Shown: positions 1-5,923 of the stretch, piece after piece
Layout: the number at the start of each line of letters is the position of its first letter
Numbering within the stretch: position 1 is the stretch's first letter
Origin: Candidatus Acetothermia bacterium
GTDB lineage: Bacteria; Bipolaricaulota; Bipolaricaulia; Bipolaricaulales; Bipolaricaulaceae
NCBI GenBank assembly: GCA_003551325.1
Contig: PUMK01000147.1
Location: forward strand, 1 to 8,496
Length of the DNA: 8,496 nucleotides
Reading direction: 5' to 3'
Notes under the pieces: generated by a model
What the model was told of the DNA's origin: nothing
Seen by the model: only the letters and a program-made list of their open reading frames with translations
Databases searched by the model: none
Program-made: the position numbers and the translations under genes

Positions 1-19
1 CCTCCATCGAACCGTGTAC

Positions 20-165
20 CTGGTCGCGCGTTTTGTCTGCGCAAACCAGCGTCGGGGGTCCAATGCGCTCGGTTGCATCCGCGGAGGTTGGTTCCGGCTT
101 GCGGCCAACCACCAAGCTGCGGATACCAGGAACTGGGTCCCGCATTACCCGAGCAGCGCCCCGAC
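20..165. ncRNA. candidate structured RNA, unassigned family
   Basis: No credible protein is encoded here, but the sequence folds into helices that nest in perfect order. GTCGGGG (51-57) pairs with CCCCGAC (159-165). Inside it AATGCG (62-67) pairs with CGCATT (141-146), then ATCCGC (77-82) with GCGGAT (119-124), then GGTTGG (86-91) with CCAACC (105-110). CCG/CGG (94-96/102-104) caps the rod. A side hairpin CCAG-GAA-CTGG (126-136) sits in the 3' internal loop. A separate hairpin precedes the rod (CTGGT 20-24 with ACCAG 45-49, and GCGC 26-29 with GCGC 39-42). The strand cannot be decided, because the complement folds equally. I searched by eye for tmRNA, RNase P, SRP, 5S and tRNA signatures and found none. 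It could equally be a palindromic DNA element. The helices are directly visible; calling it an RNA is inference. Confidence 0.3.
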
Positions 166-363
166 CTTTGGAGGGTGCACACCTCGCACCACCCCTGCAG
201 AGGAAAACACTACCTAATTTACACTTTACACGATGCAGTGCGACCGTGCAAGCGGTTTCGCCGCTTCAGGTCAGCGAGACGGCGCGAGGCTCTGTTGTGG
301 ACAGGGCATGAGGGCACATGCGCTCGGCGATTACCGAACCTCCTCCGTCACGGCTTTCGTGTG
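166..363. other. non-coding stretch with small hairpins
   Basis: I see no gene here. The open frames crossing it have arginine- and proline-rich, low-complexity translations with no recognisable family. Several short hairpins are present: GGTGC/GCACC (174-178/186-190), AAGCGG-TTTCG-CCGCTT (250-266) and CTCTGT/ACAGGG (290-295/301-306, with one G-T pair). GACGG/CCGTC (278-282/345-349) could enclose the last of these. None is followed by a T tract, so none is a convincing intrinsic terminator. An AT-richer patch at 205-231 contains TTTACAC twice in tandem (218-224, 225-231). The stretch may continue the structured element to its left or be plain spacer. Confidence 0.4.
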
Positions 364-392
364 TTGAACGCCCTCCATCGATGGCATACCAT
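364..392 (+). promoter_or_regulatory. probable sigma70-type promoter of the SatD-like/DUF3307 operon
   Basis: TTGAAC (364-369) and TACCAT (387-392) are separated by 17 bp, and each matches four of six bases of the -35 and -10 consensus. Transcription would start near 399 and give a leader of about 38 nt before the TTG start at 437. The zupT-like gene in this window has a very similar pair (TTGAAC, 16 bp, TACGAT), which supports both assignments. Confidence 0.45.
375..384. promoter_or_regulatory. palindrome in the promoter spacer, possible operator
   Basis: CCATCGATGG is a perfect 10-bp palindrome lying wholly between the proposed -35 and -10. A second, overlapping inverted repeat (ATGG-cata-CCAT, 381-392) covers the -10 itself. 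A third (ACCC-TAT-GGGT, 413-423) falls in the leader, just before the ribosome-binding region. Binding of a dimeric regulator here would block RNA polymerase. The first gene of the operon encodes an HTH protein, so autoregulation is a natural hypothesis, but the regulator is unknown. Confidence 0.3.
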
Positions 393-436
393 CCCCCAGC
401 CATAAGCCTCTAACCCTATGGGTAAGGGTTTCTCGG

Positions 437-1123
437 TTGACGATGGACGAGCAGACGCTGTATGCGGTGGTAACGGGCGACGTCGTTGGCTTCACAAAGG
501 TTGAGGCTGACCGGCGTAGGATGCTTCTGAGCGAACTGAAGGATGCCTTCGGCATGCTCGGAAGCGTGTTCTCTAGCAGTGTCTGCGCTCCGTTCGCGGT
601 GTATCGGGGGGACAGCTTTCAAGGGGTGCTTGCAGGCCCGCAGGGGGCTTTGCGCACGGTGATCGTGTTGCGGGCCTGGTTGCGATGTCGGCTTCCCGGT
701 CCCCGCTTCCCGCGGGGTATCGACGTGCGCACGGCGGTCGGTGTGGGGACGGTTGACTACCTCCCCGATGGGCGGGCCGCCGAGGGCGACGGAGACGCGT
801 TCCGCCGATCGGGCCCTGTGCTCGATGTGATGAAGGGCGACCGAAGGACGGTTGTGCGGACGCCGTGGAACCCCGTTGACGCCGAACTGGACACCTCGTG
901 TGCGTTGCTCGATGCTGTGGCCCATCGCTGGACCGCAGAGCAGTCGGAGGCGGTGGTGATGCGACTGCAGGGCATGACCCAAGCGCGGATTGCCCGGGCG
1001 CTCGAGATCTCCCAGCCGGCCGTTCGTGAGCGCCTCAAGAGGGCCGGGGCGTGGGCCGTGGAGAGCCTCTGTGTGCGGTTCGACGCGCTTGTTGGGGCCC
1101 GCGGTGAGGAAGGGAAGCGATAG
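437..1123 (+). CDS. SatD-like protein with C-terminal helix-turn-helix
   Basis: The 228-residue product resembles the SatD family, whose biochemical role is not established. Family-type blocks are VVTGDVVGFTK (11-21), YRGDSFQGVLAGPQGAL (56-72), IDVRTAVGVGTVDYL (95-109) and GDAFRRSGPVLDVMK (119-133). The pattern G-D-x-V-G-F-T, then G-D-S-F, then R-x-A-x-G-x-G recalls the core strands of class III nucleotidyl cyclases, so a nucleotide-binding fold is possible; this is inference. Residues about 165-205 form an HTH like sigma70 region 4: a WTAEQSEAVVMRL lead helix, then MTQARIARALEISQPAVRERLKRA. It may therefore bind DNA. The start is TTG at 437, 8 nt after AAGGG (424-428). An in-frame ATG at 443 is an alternative but is 14 nt from that site. 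The next gene starts 2 nt after the stop, so the two are surely co-transcribed and probably act together. Confidence 0.72.
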   Translation: MTMDEQTLYAVVTGDVVGFTKVEADRRRMLLSELKDAFGMLGSVFSSSVCAPFAVYRGDSFQGVLAGPQGALRTVIVLRAWLRCRLPGPRFPRGIDVRTAVGVGTVDYLPDGRAAEGDGDAFRRSGPVLDVMKGDRRTVVRTPWNPVDAELDTSCALLDAVAHRWTAEQSEAVVMRLQGMTQARIARALEISQPAVRERLKRAGAWAVESLCVRFDALVGARGEEGKR

Positions 1124-1125
1124 GG

Positions 1126-1860
1126 ATGGCACTGCTGCTCCGGATGGTTGCTGCGCATCTGATCGCCGACTTCCTGCTGCAGAAGTCAACGTGGGTGGAG
1201 GAACGCTCACGGCGCGGTTGGGCCTCGATCTGGCTTTATACGCACAGCCTTGCGGCCGCGTTGCTCACTTACGTGTTCTCCGGACTTTGGCACGCGTTCT
1301 GGATCCCCCTTGCGGTGTTCGTCACGCACTTGCTCCTTGACCGCTGGAAGTCCGGCCGAGGGGACACAACGCTCCTTCTGTTGCTCGACCAGCTCGGCCA
1401 TATGGTGGTGCTCGTGTTGTTGTGGGCGTTGGCCGTGGGGCTGGAGTGGTCGGTGTTTGTGAAGACGGTGGAGCAACTTGCCGGGTCCTCAGTGGTGTGG
1501 GTTCTGTTCCTTGCCTACGCCATCGTGGTGTGGCCGGCAGGGATCTTGCTCGGGAAGTTCACCCAACCCTGGCGTGCGGAGTCCGAGGCGGCGGGCTCGT
1601 CGGGACTTGTGCGCGCAGGACTTTGGATCGGCCGTCTTGAGCGACTGCTGGTGCTGACGGCGATCCTCGTGGGACGGTTGGAGCTCATCGGTTTTCTGAT
1701 CGCCGGCAAATCGATTCTGAGGTTCGGCGAACTCCGTGGTGGCTCGCGGGCACAGGCCGAGTACGTTTTGATCGGCACGATGATGAGTTTCGCCGTGGCC
1801 ATCGCTGTGGGGCTTGTGGCCAGCTGGCTTCTGCGCGTCCTTCCTCCCATGGCTCTTTGA
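1126..1860 (+). CDS. DUF3307 family integral membrane protein
   Basis: The 244-residue product is a polytopic membrane protein of the DUF3307 family, whose function is unknown. Diagnostic blocks are the N-terminal AAHLIADFLLQKS (9-21), LYTHSLAAALLTYVF (37-51), FVTHLLLDRWKSG (65-77) and LLLLLDQLGHMVVLVLL (83-99). They carry conserved His and Asp residues next to or within hydrophobic segments. Further membrane spans lie at about 102-117, 122-142, 175-195 and 213-237. The charged loop 144-165 is probably cytoplasmic or periplasmic linker. GAGGAAGGG (1106-1114) provides the ribosome site for the ATG at 1126. The gene follows the SatD-like gene by 2 nt; I recall this pairing from other bacteria. 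The 3' end faces the WD40 gene across only 17 bp, with no visible terminator. Confidence 0.8.
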   Translation: MALLLRMVAAHLIADFLLQKSTWVEERSRRGWASIWLYTHSLAAALLTYVFSGLWHAFWIPLAVFVTHLLLDRWKSGRGDTTLLLLLDQLGHMVVLVLLWALAVGLEWSVFVKTVEQLAGSSVVWVLFLAYAIVVWPAGILLGKFTQPWRAESEAAGSSGLVRAGLWIGRLERLLVLTAILVGRLELIGFLIAGKSILRFGELRGGSRAQAEYVLIGTMMSFAVAIAVGLVASWLLRVLPPMAL

Positions 1861-1877
1861 AGCCGCTGATTTCACCC

Positions 1878-2915
1878 CTACGGACCCTCCTCCACCACGG
1901 ACCACACCCTGACCATGCCGTCTGTGTCTGAGGAGACAAGGAATGACCCATTGGGACAGAAGGCTAGCGCGAGGATCCCTTGGGTACGGGGTGCGCGCAC
2001 ACCCGTCTGCGGTGTGAGCACACGGGTCTCGCTAAGAAGTTCGTGGCGCACGGCGTCCCAGAGCCGGATTGTCCCGTCGTGGCCAGCGGTAGCCAACAGG
2101 GGACCAACGGGGCTGTAGACGACCGCGCGTACTTCCCGGACATGGCCGCCCAGTGAGGTGACCCGCGTACGTGAGGCCACGTCCCACAGGTCCACGCTTC
2201 GCCAAGTTCCCACTGCCAGCGTGCTACCGTCAGGGCTGAAGTCGAGAGCGTGGACTGCACCTGCGTGCCCCTCGAGAAGCTCCACTTCGCGGTGGGTGCT
2301 GGTGTCCCACAAGGTTACCGTCCTGTCGTCCGCGCCTGAGGCGAGCGTTGCCCCGTCAGGGCTGAAGGCTAAGCACCGTATCCAATCGGCGTCAACCGCC
2401 GTTCCTCCTCCGAGGGCGGTGCGTCTTGCACCCATGGTCAGGATGGCCGTTCGCAGGTTCCGACCGGTGCTTGCGCAAGTCCACACGATCAACCCTACGG
2501 CGAGGTGACTTTCGAGGGAGGCTGCGGCGAGGAGTGCACCGTCGGGACTGATCGCGGCTGCCGAGACATAGGCGCCATAGCGGTCCAGGAGGTGAAGTGT
2601 TTCCCCCGTCTTGGTATCCCAAAGGCGGAGCGTCTTATCCCAGGAGCCTGAGGCAAGGCGTCCCTCTGGACCGAAGGCGACAGTAGCGATCGCACCCTCG
2701 TGACCGACAAGCCGAGCGCGCTCGGTCCAGTGCTGGGGATCGATGAGCAGGATCTCCTGCCCCGCGCCCAGGGCAAGCACATCTCCTTCCGGAGAGAAGG
2801 CCAGCGAGAGCACGTTGGACGCAGCGATCGTAGCGACGGGTACGAGCAAGTCGTTGGCGATGGTTGGTCCGGCGAGAAGCAGCGTGGAGGCGAGGATACA
2901 GAGGAGCGCTTTCAT
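1878..2915 (-). CDS. secreted seven-bladed WD40 repeat protein
   Basis: The 345-residue product opens with a Sec signal peptide (MKALLCILASTLLLAGPTIA, likely cleaved after residue 20) and then forms one complete beta-propeller. Seven WD-type repeats are visible, with their SPDG-type turns near residues 41-44, 82-85, 123-126, 185-188, 227-230, 268-271 and 321-323. The best blades end in LRLWD (96-100), VTLWD (200-204), VDLWD (241-245) and IRLWD (283-287), preceded by GH dipeptides at 71, 217 and 257. Blade 3 carries an insertion of about 25 residues (146-175). No catalytic domain is attached, so a binding or scaffolding role outside the cytoplasm is likely; the partner is unknown. The frame stays open for 54 codons upstream, but the ATG at 2915 is preferred: GGGAGGTG (2929-2922) lies 6 nt before it and the signal peptide begins there. 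It is divergent from the zupT-like gene. Confidence 0.85.
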   Translation of the reverse strand: MKALLCILASTLLLAGPTIANDLLVPVATIAASNVLSLAFSPEGDVLALGAGQEILLIDPQHWTERARLVGHEGAIATVAFGPEGRLASGSWDKTLRLWDTKTGETLHLLDRYGAYVSAAAISPDGALLAAASLESHLAVGLIVWTCASTGRNLRTAILTMGARRTALGGGTAVDADWIRCLAFSPDGATLASGADDRTVTLWDTSTHREVELLEGHAGAVHALDFSPDGSTLAVGTWRSVDLWDVASRTRVTSLGGHVREVRAVVYSPVGPLLATAGHDGTIRLWDAVRHELLSETRVLTPQTGVRAPRTQGILALAFCPNGSFLVSSDTDGMVRVWSVVEEGP

Positions 2916-2938
2916 GTTGAACACCTCCCAATGAGGGT

Positions 2939-2968
2939 ATCGTAGCGTGTTCACGGATCTGTTGCCAA
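2939..2968 (-). promoter_or_regulatory. promoter of the WD40 gene
   Basis: On the minus strand TTGGCA (2968-2963, five of six to consensus) and TACGAT (2944-2939, four of six) are 18 bp apart. A start near 2932 would give a leader of only about 17 nt, just enough for the GGGAGGTG ribosome site. This supports the start codon at 2915. Confidence 0.5.
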
Positions 2969-3080
2969 GCTCGATGGCTTGCGGGAGGGTGGACGTGCGT
3001 CGGGACTGAGATACGGCAGGCCGGTTGGTGAAGGGTGCGTTGGCAGACGGAGGCACGCCGCCCGGGGCAGCTTCCACCGC

Positions 3081-3108
3081 TTGAACCAGGCCGGTCGCTG
3101 ATTACGAT
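3081..3108 (+). promoter_or_regulatory. promoter of the zupT-like gene with an inverted repeat at its -10
   Basis: TTGAAC (3081-3086) and TACGAT (3103-3108) are 16 bp apart. The -10 is embedded in the inverted repeat TGAT-tacg-ATCA (3099-3110), a possible site for a regulator. It does not look like a classical Fur or Zur box. The predicted leader is about 33 nt and ends in the ribosome site GAGAGGA (3136-3142). Confidence 0.45.
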
Positions 3109-3147
3109 CACGGAGAGCTTCGTACGGTGTTGTGAGAGAGGACGCAC

Positions 3148-4002
3148 ATGGAGAACCTTGGGTTGGCCTTTGGGTTGACGGTGTTCGCTGGGCTGGCGAC
3201 GGGGATCGGTGGGCTGATCGCCTTCTTTGCGAAGCGGACGGATTATCGGTTTCTTTCGGTGACGACAGGGTTCTCCGCGGGCGTGATGCTCTACGTGTCG
3301 TTCGTGGAGATCCTTCCCGAGGGTGGGGAGGCGCTGGCAGAGGTGTTCACAGCTCAGACTGCCAGCTGGGTGACGGTAGCGGCTTTCTTCGGTGGGATCG
3401 CGCTGATTGCGCTCATCGACAGCCTGGTCCCGTCGGCTGAGAACCCGCATGAACTCCCATCGCCTGAGGCTGCGTCTGCGCTTCGAGATGGCGGGGCCCA
3501 AGCGAAGGTCGGTCGGGCGGGCCATGACCCCAAGCTCATGCGGATGGGGTTGTTCACCGCTTTGGCGATCGCGATCCACAACTTCCCGGAAGGGCTCGTC
3601 ACCTTCCTCGCGACCCTGCAAGACCCCACGCTGGGTGTGCCCATCGCTGTGGCGATTGCCCTTCACAACATCCCGGAAGGGATCAGCGTAGCCGTCCCCA
3701 TCTACTATGCCACGGGCAGCCGGGCCAAGGCGCTCGTGTACGCAGTGGCAAGCGGACTAGCCGAGCCCATTGGTGCGGCCATTGCCTACCTGGGCCTGCG
3801 GTTGGCGTTCGGAGGGCAGGAGGGGGCGTTCCCGCCGGCGGTGATGGGTATCCTGTTCGCTGGTGTAGCGGGTGTGATGGTGTACATAAGCCTTGACGAG
3901 CTGCTCCCCACAAGTCGGGCGTACGGGAAAGGTCATGACAGCATTCTGGGATTGATCGGTGGGATGGCGGTGATGGCCCTGAGCCTTGTTCTTCTCGGCT
4001 GA
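3148..4002 (+). CDS. zupT: ZIP family metal transporter, ZupT type
   Basis: The 284-residue inner-membrane protein belongs to the ZIP family. ZupT members import Zn2+ and other divalent metals such as Fe2+, Mn2+ and Co2+. The two signature metal-binding motifs of transmembrane helices 4 and 5 are intact: HNFPEG (144-149) and HNIPEG (173-178). Other conserved parts are [18 protein letters not shown] (41-58), SGLAEPIGA (202-210), [14 protein letters not shown] (241-254) and the C-terminal [13 protein letters not shown] (271-283). About eight membrane spans can be drawn. The loop before helix 4 (about 95-132) is charged but has few histidines, unlike the His-rich loop of many ZIPs. It is somewhat longer than E. 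coli ZupT. GAGAGGA (3136-3142) sits 5 nt before the ATG. It has its own promoter, and the metal specificity cannot be read from sequence. Confidence 0.88.
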   Translation: MENLGLAFGLTVFAGLATGIGGLIAFFAKRTDYRFLSVTTGFSAGVMLYVSFVEILPEGGEALAEVFTAQTASWVTVAAFFGGIALIALIDSLVPSAENPHELPSPEAASALRDGGAQAKVGRAGHDPKLMRMGLFTALAIAIHNFPEGLVTFLATLQDPTLGVPIAVAIALHNIPEGISVAVPIYYATGSRAKALVYAVASGLAEPIGAAIAYLGLRLAFGGQEGAFPPAVMGILFAGVAGVMVYISLDELLPTSRAYGKGHDSILGLIGGMAVMALSLVLLG

Positions 4003-4034
4003 CAAGGGCGGTCGCTCGGGTCTGCCCGCGTGGC

Positions 4035-4055
4035 TATACTCGTTCCGGAGGAGGG
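4035..4055 (+). promoter_or_regulatory. -10 element and strong ribosome site of tldD
   Basis: TATACT (4035-4040) is five of six to the -10 consensus. No good -35 is visible at the right distance, though TG at 4031-4032 might help as a loose extended -10. AGGAGG (4049-4054) follows closely, so the leader would be only about 15 nt. AGGAGG is 1 nt from the ATG at 4056 but 7 nt from the ATG at 4062, so the latter is the functional start. Confidence 0.45.
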
Positions 4056-4061
4056 ATGTTC

Positions 4062-5507
4062 ATGGAAAGACTTGTCCAGTACGGTCTTGATGCCGCGGCT
4101 GGTGCAGGCGCTGACTACATCGAGGTCCGGGCGGAGCGGCGTCATTCGGAGTCGATACAGACGAAGAACCGCGAGGTCGACGCGCTGTCTCGCCAGGAGA
4201 CGTCTGGGGTAGGCATCAGGGTGCTCTGCGGTGGAGCCTGGGGGTTCGCTGCCACTGGAGTGCCTGAGCGTCGTGCGATTGAGGAGGCTGCCTCGAAGGC
4301 CACCGCCATCGCTAAGGCTACCGCGAAGCTTCGACAACAGCCGGTTTCTCTGGCACCTGAGGCAGTGTACCGGGACACTTATCAGTCGCCCTTTGTCCGA
4401 GACCCACTGGAGGTTCCCCTTGAGGACAAGCTCGAGCTTCTGCTAGGAGCTGCTGAGCGCATGCTCGGTGTGCAGGGTGTTGTGCTGGCCAAAGGGCATT
4501 TTCAGGCGTGGCGCGTGGACAAGGTGTTCGCCAACTCCGAGGGCAGTCGGATCCGTCAGCAGTTCACGACATGCGGGGCCGGGATTGAGGCGTACGCGGC
4601 TGGCGATGGTGGTTTTCAGCGGCGCTCCTACCCGACGTCGTTCGGGGGGGACTTCCACAACGCCGGCTACGAGTTCGTCGAGAGTCTGGAGCTCGCGGAG
4701 CATGCTGAGGGTGTCGCGGAGGAGGCGGTCGCGCTGCTTTCCGCTGCTCCCTGTCCCACTGGGACATTCGACATCATCCTCGGCGGTTCGCAGATGGCGC
4801 TCCAGATTCACGAGTCGGTGGGGCATCCCACGGAGCTGGATCGCGTATTGGGAACGGAGCTCTCCTTTGCTGGGGGTAGCTTCCTGTCGCTGGACAAGCG
4901 CAACGGTTATCGCTATGGGTCACCGCTTGTCAACATTGTGGCCGATGCCACGGTTCCCGGTGGTTTGGGCACGTTTGCCTACGATGATGAGGGGGTACCG
5001 GCGCAGTGCGTTGATCTCATCCAGGATGGAGCGTTCGTGGCATACCTCACCTCTCGGGAGTCCGCGGCTCAGGTCGGCACCGACCGGAGCGGGGGTTGTT
5101 GTCGTGCTTCGAACTGGAACAGGATCCCGCTCATACGCATGACGAACATCAACCTGCGCGCCGGTGAGGGGACGCTGGACGATCTCATCGCCGATACGCC
5201 GAATGGGATCTACTTCGAGACCAACCGCTCGTGGTCGATCGACGATCGGAGGGTCAACTTCCAGTTCGGCACGGAGGTGGCGTGGGAGATCAAGAACGGT
5301 CGCCGGGCACGCATGCTGAAGAACCCCATGTACACGGGGATCACACCGCAGTTCTGGGGGGCGTGCGTGGCGGTTGCTGGACCGGAGGCGTGGCGCCTGT
5401 GGGGTCTTCCCAACTGCGGTAAGGGCGAGCCTTCACAGGTCATGCAGGTGGGACACGGCTCGGCGCCTGCCAAGTTCTCCGGCATCAAAGTCCTGGGGGC
5501 CGGATGA
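4062..5507 (+). CDS. tldD: TldD family zinc metalloprotease
   Basis: The 481-residue product is a full-length TldD/PmbA-family peptidase. In E. coli, TldD and TldE (PmbA) form a heterodimer that degrades unfolded peptides, processes the microcin B17 precursor and degrades the CcdA antitoxin. The zinc site HESVGH (residues 250-255, HExxxH) is intact, and the downstream cysteine expected as third ligand is present in NCGKGEP (C452). Other family blocks include SGVGIRVLCGGAWGFA near the N terminus, GGLGTFAYDDEG (about 300-311) and the C-terminal VMQVGHGSAPAKFSGIKVLG. No TldE partner lies in the window, so it either pairs with a distant product or acts as a homomer. ATG at 4062 is chosen for its 7-nt spacing from AGGAGG. 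The stop overlaps the next start (ATGA), which implies translational coupling. Confidence 0.92.
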   Translation: MERLVQYGLDAAAGAGADYIEVRAERRHSESIQTKNREVDALSRQETSGVGIRVLCGGAWGFAATGVPERRAIEEAASKATAIAKATAKLRQQPVSLAPEAVYRDTYQSPFVRDPLEVPLEDKLELLLGAAERMLGVQGVVLAKGHFQAWRVDKVFANSEGSRIRQQFTTCGAGIEAYAAGDGGFQRRSYPTSFGGDFHNAGYEFVESLELAEHAEGVAEEAVALLSAAPCPTGTFDIILGGSQMALQIHESVGHPTELDRVLGTELSFAGGSFLSLDKRNGYRYGSPLVNIVADATVPGGLGTFAYDDEGVPAQCVDLIQDGAFVAYLTSRESAAQVGTDRSGGCCRASNWNRIPLIRMTNINLRAGEGTLDDLIADTPNGIYFETNRSWSIDDRRVNFQFGTEVAWEIKNGRRARMLKNPMYTGITPQFWGACVAVAGPEAWRLWGLPNCGKGEPSQVMQVGHGSAPAKFSGIKVLGAG

Positions 5508-5806
5508 TTGTCTGTGAGTTCTCCATCGTCCCGCTGGGTAAGGATGTCTCCGTCTCAAGCTATGTTGCCGAGTGTCTGAAGATCGTCCGCAAGAGCGGCC
5601 TTTCTCATGAGCTTACGGCGATGGGCACCATTGTGGAAGGCACGTGGGACGAGGTAATGCAGGTTGTGAGGGACTGTCATATGGCTGTGCGCCAGCGTTC
5701 GCCGCGGGTTCTCACCACGGTCCGCGTGGATGATCGGGAGGGCCCCCAGGGGAGACTGTCGGCGAAGGTCCGTTCTGTGGAGACAAAGGTCTCGGATCCA
5801 GCGTGA
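5504..5806 (+). CDS. MTH1187/DUF77 family thiamine-binding-type protein
   Basis: The 100-residue cytosolic protein matches the MTH1187 (DUF77) family, small ferredoxin-like-fold proteins that oligomerise. Some members bind thiamine or a related pyrimidine. Recognisable blocks are FSIVPLGKDVSVSSYVAECL (6-25), SGLSHELTAMGTIVEGTWDEVMQVV (31-55), CHMAVRQRSPRV (58-69) and LSAKVRSVETKV (85-96). The length is normal for the family. The ATG overlaps the tldD stop by 4 nt, with GGGGGCCGG upstream as a weak ribosome site, so translation is probably coupled to tldD. No thiamine-transport or biosynthesis gene is nearby, so the ligand is only a family-based inference. Confidence 0.82.
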   Translation: MIVCEFSIVPLGKDVSVSSYVAECLKIVRKSGLSHELTAMGTIVEGTWDEVMQVVRDCHMAVRQRSPRVLTTVRVDDREGPQGRLSAKVRSVETKVSDPA

Positions 5807-5838
5807 TTTACATTACAGACAGTACCCGATAAGGAGCC

Positions 5839-5882
5839 TATACTCGATGCGGGAGTGGGTGGATTATCCCCTCACCCGGTGA
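5839..5882 (+). promoter_or_regulatory. orphan -10-like element followed by an 11-codon ORF
   Basis: TATACT (5839-5844) lies in CTATACTCG, the same nine bases as at the tldD promoter. What follows (cgggagtggg) also resembles the tldD leader, yet no gene of ordinary size comes next. AAGGAG (5831-5836) stands 10 nt before the ATG at 5847. That ATG opens a tiny frame reading MREWVDYPLTR and stopping at 5880-5882. A transcript from this element would run only about 75 nt before the hairpin at 5895-5923. It may be a small RNA, a leader peptide or a decayed gene start; no clear -35 is visible. Confidence 0.25.
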
Positions 5883-5894
5883 ACCACCGTTTCT
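5877..5894 (+). terminator. small hairpin followed by a short T-rich run
   Basis: CGGTG (5877-5881) pairs with CACCG (5885-5889) around an AAC loop, followed by TTTCT. It is short for an intrinsic terminator but sits directly before a much stronger hairpin. The two may act together at the end of the tldD operon. Confidence 0.3.
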
Positions 5895-5923
5895 GGGCGG
5901 CCGTTACCCCCCAACGGCCGCCC
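5895..5923. terminator. strong hairpin, probable bidirectional terminator
   Basis: GGGCGGCCGTT (5895-5905) and AACGGCCGCCC (5913-5923) form a perfect 11-bp stem with the loop ACCCCCC. It lies between two convergent genes, the DUF77 gene ending at 5806 and the hydrolase stop at 5926-5928, only 2 bp beyond the latter. There is no T tract on either side, so it may pause or protect 3' ends rather than act as a canonical Rho-independent terminator. Its position fits a shared terminator. Confidence 0.6.

Noticed and set aside
1..13. GGTTCGA on the minus strand as a tRNA T-arm
   Set aside because: The flanking bases do not form the 5-bp T stem and no D or anticodon arm follows.
196..215. RNase P RNA, because of a GAGGAAA string
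   Set aside because: The rest of the conserved P4 core (AGTCCGGGC and the matching ACAGAA-CCGG) is missing.
14..217. tmRNA: an open frame ending in AEENTT before a TAA recalls a tmRNA tag
   Set aside because: Tags typically end in a hydrophobic ALAA-like tail, and neither the conserved 5' end nor the T-arm-like 3' end is present.
14..405. Overlapping plus-strand open frames of 67-110 codons in the left region
   Set aside because: Their translations are rich in Arg, Pro, His and Cys, show no family motifs or plausible ribosome sites, and overlap one another in three frames. They look like chance frames in GC-rich DNA.
416..1210. 264-codon minus-strand open frame opposite the SatD-like gene
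   Set aside because: It is the antisense of a motif-bearing gene, with a compositionally skewed His/Pro/Arg-rich translation and no recognisable domain.
2916..3077. 54-codon in-frame N-terminal extension of the WD40 protein
   Set aside because: It would bury the signal peptide and ribosome site, and it covers the predicted promoter.
2635..3666. 343-codon minus-strand open frame across the WD40 5' end and the zupT-like gene
   Set aside because: It runs antisense through the ZIP motifs and overlaps the WD40 gene in another frame; its composition is typical of a shadow frame.
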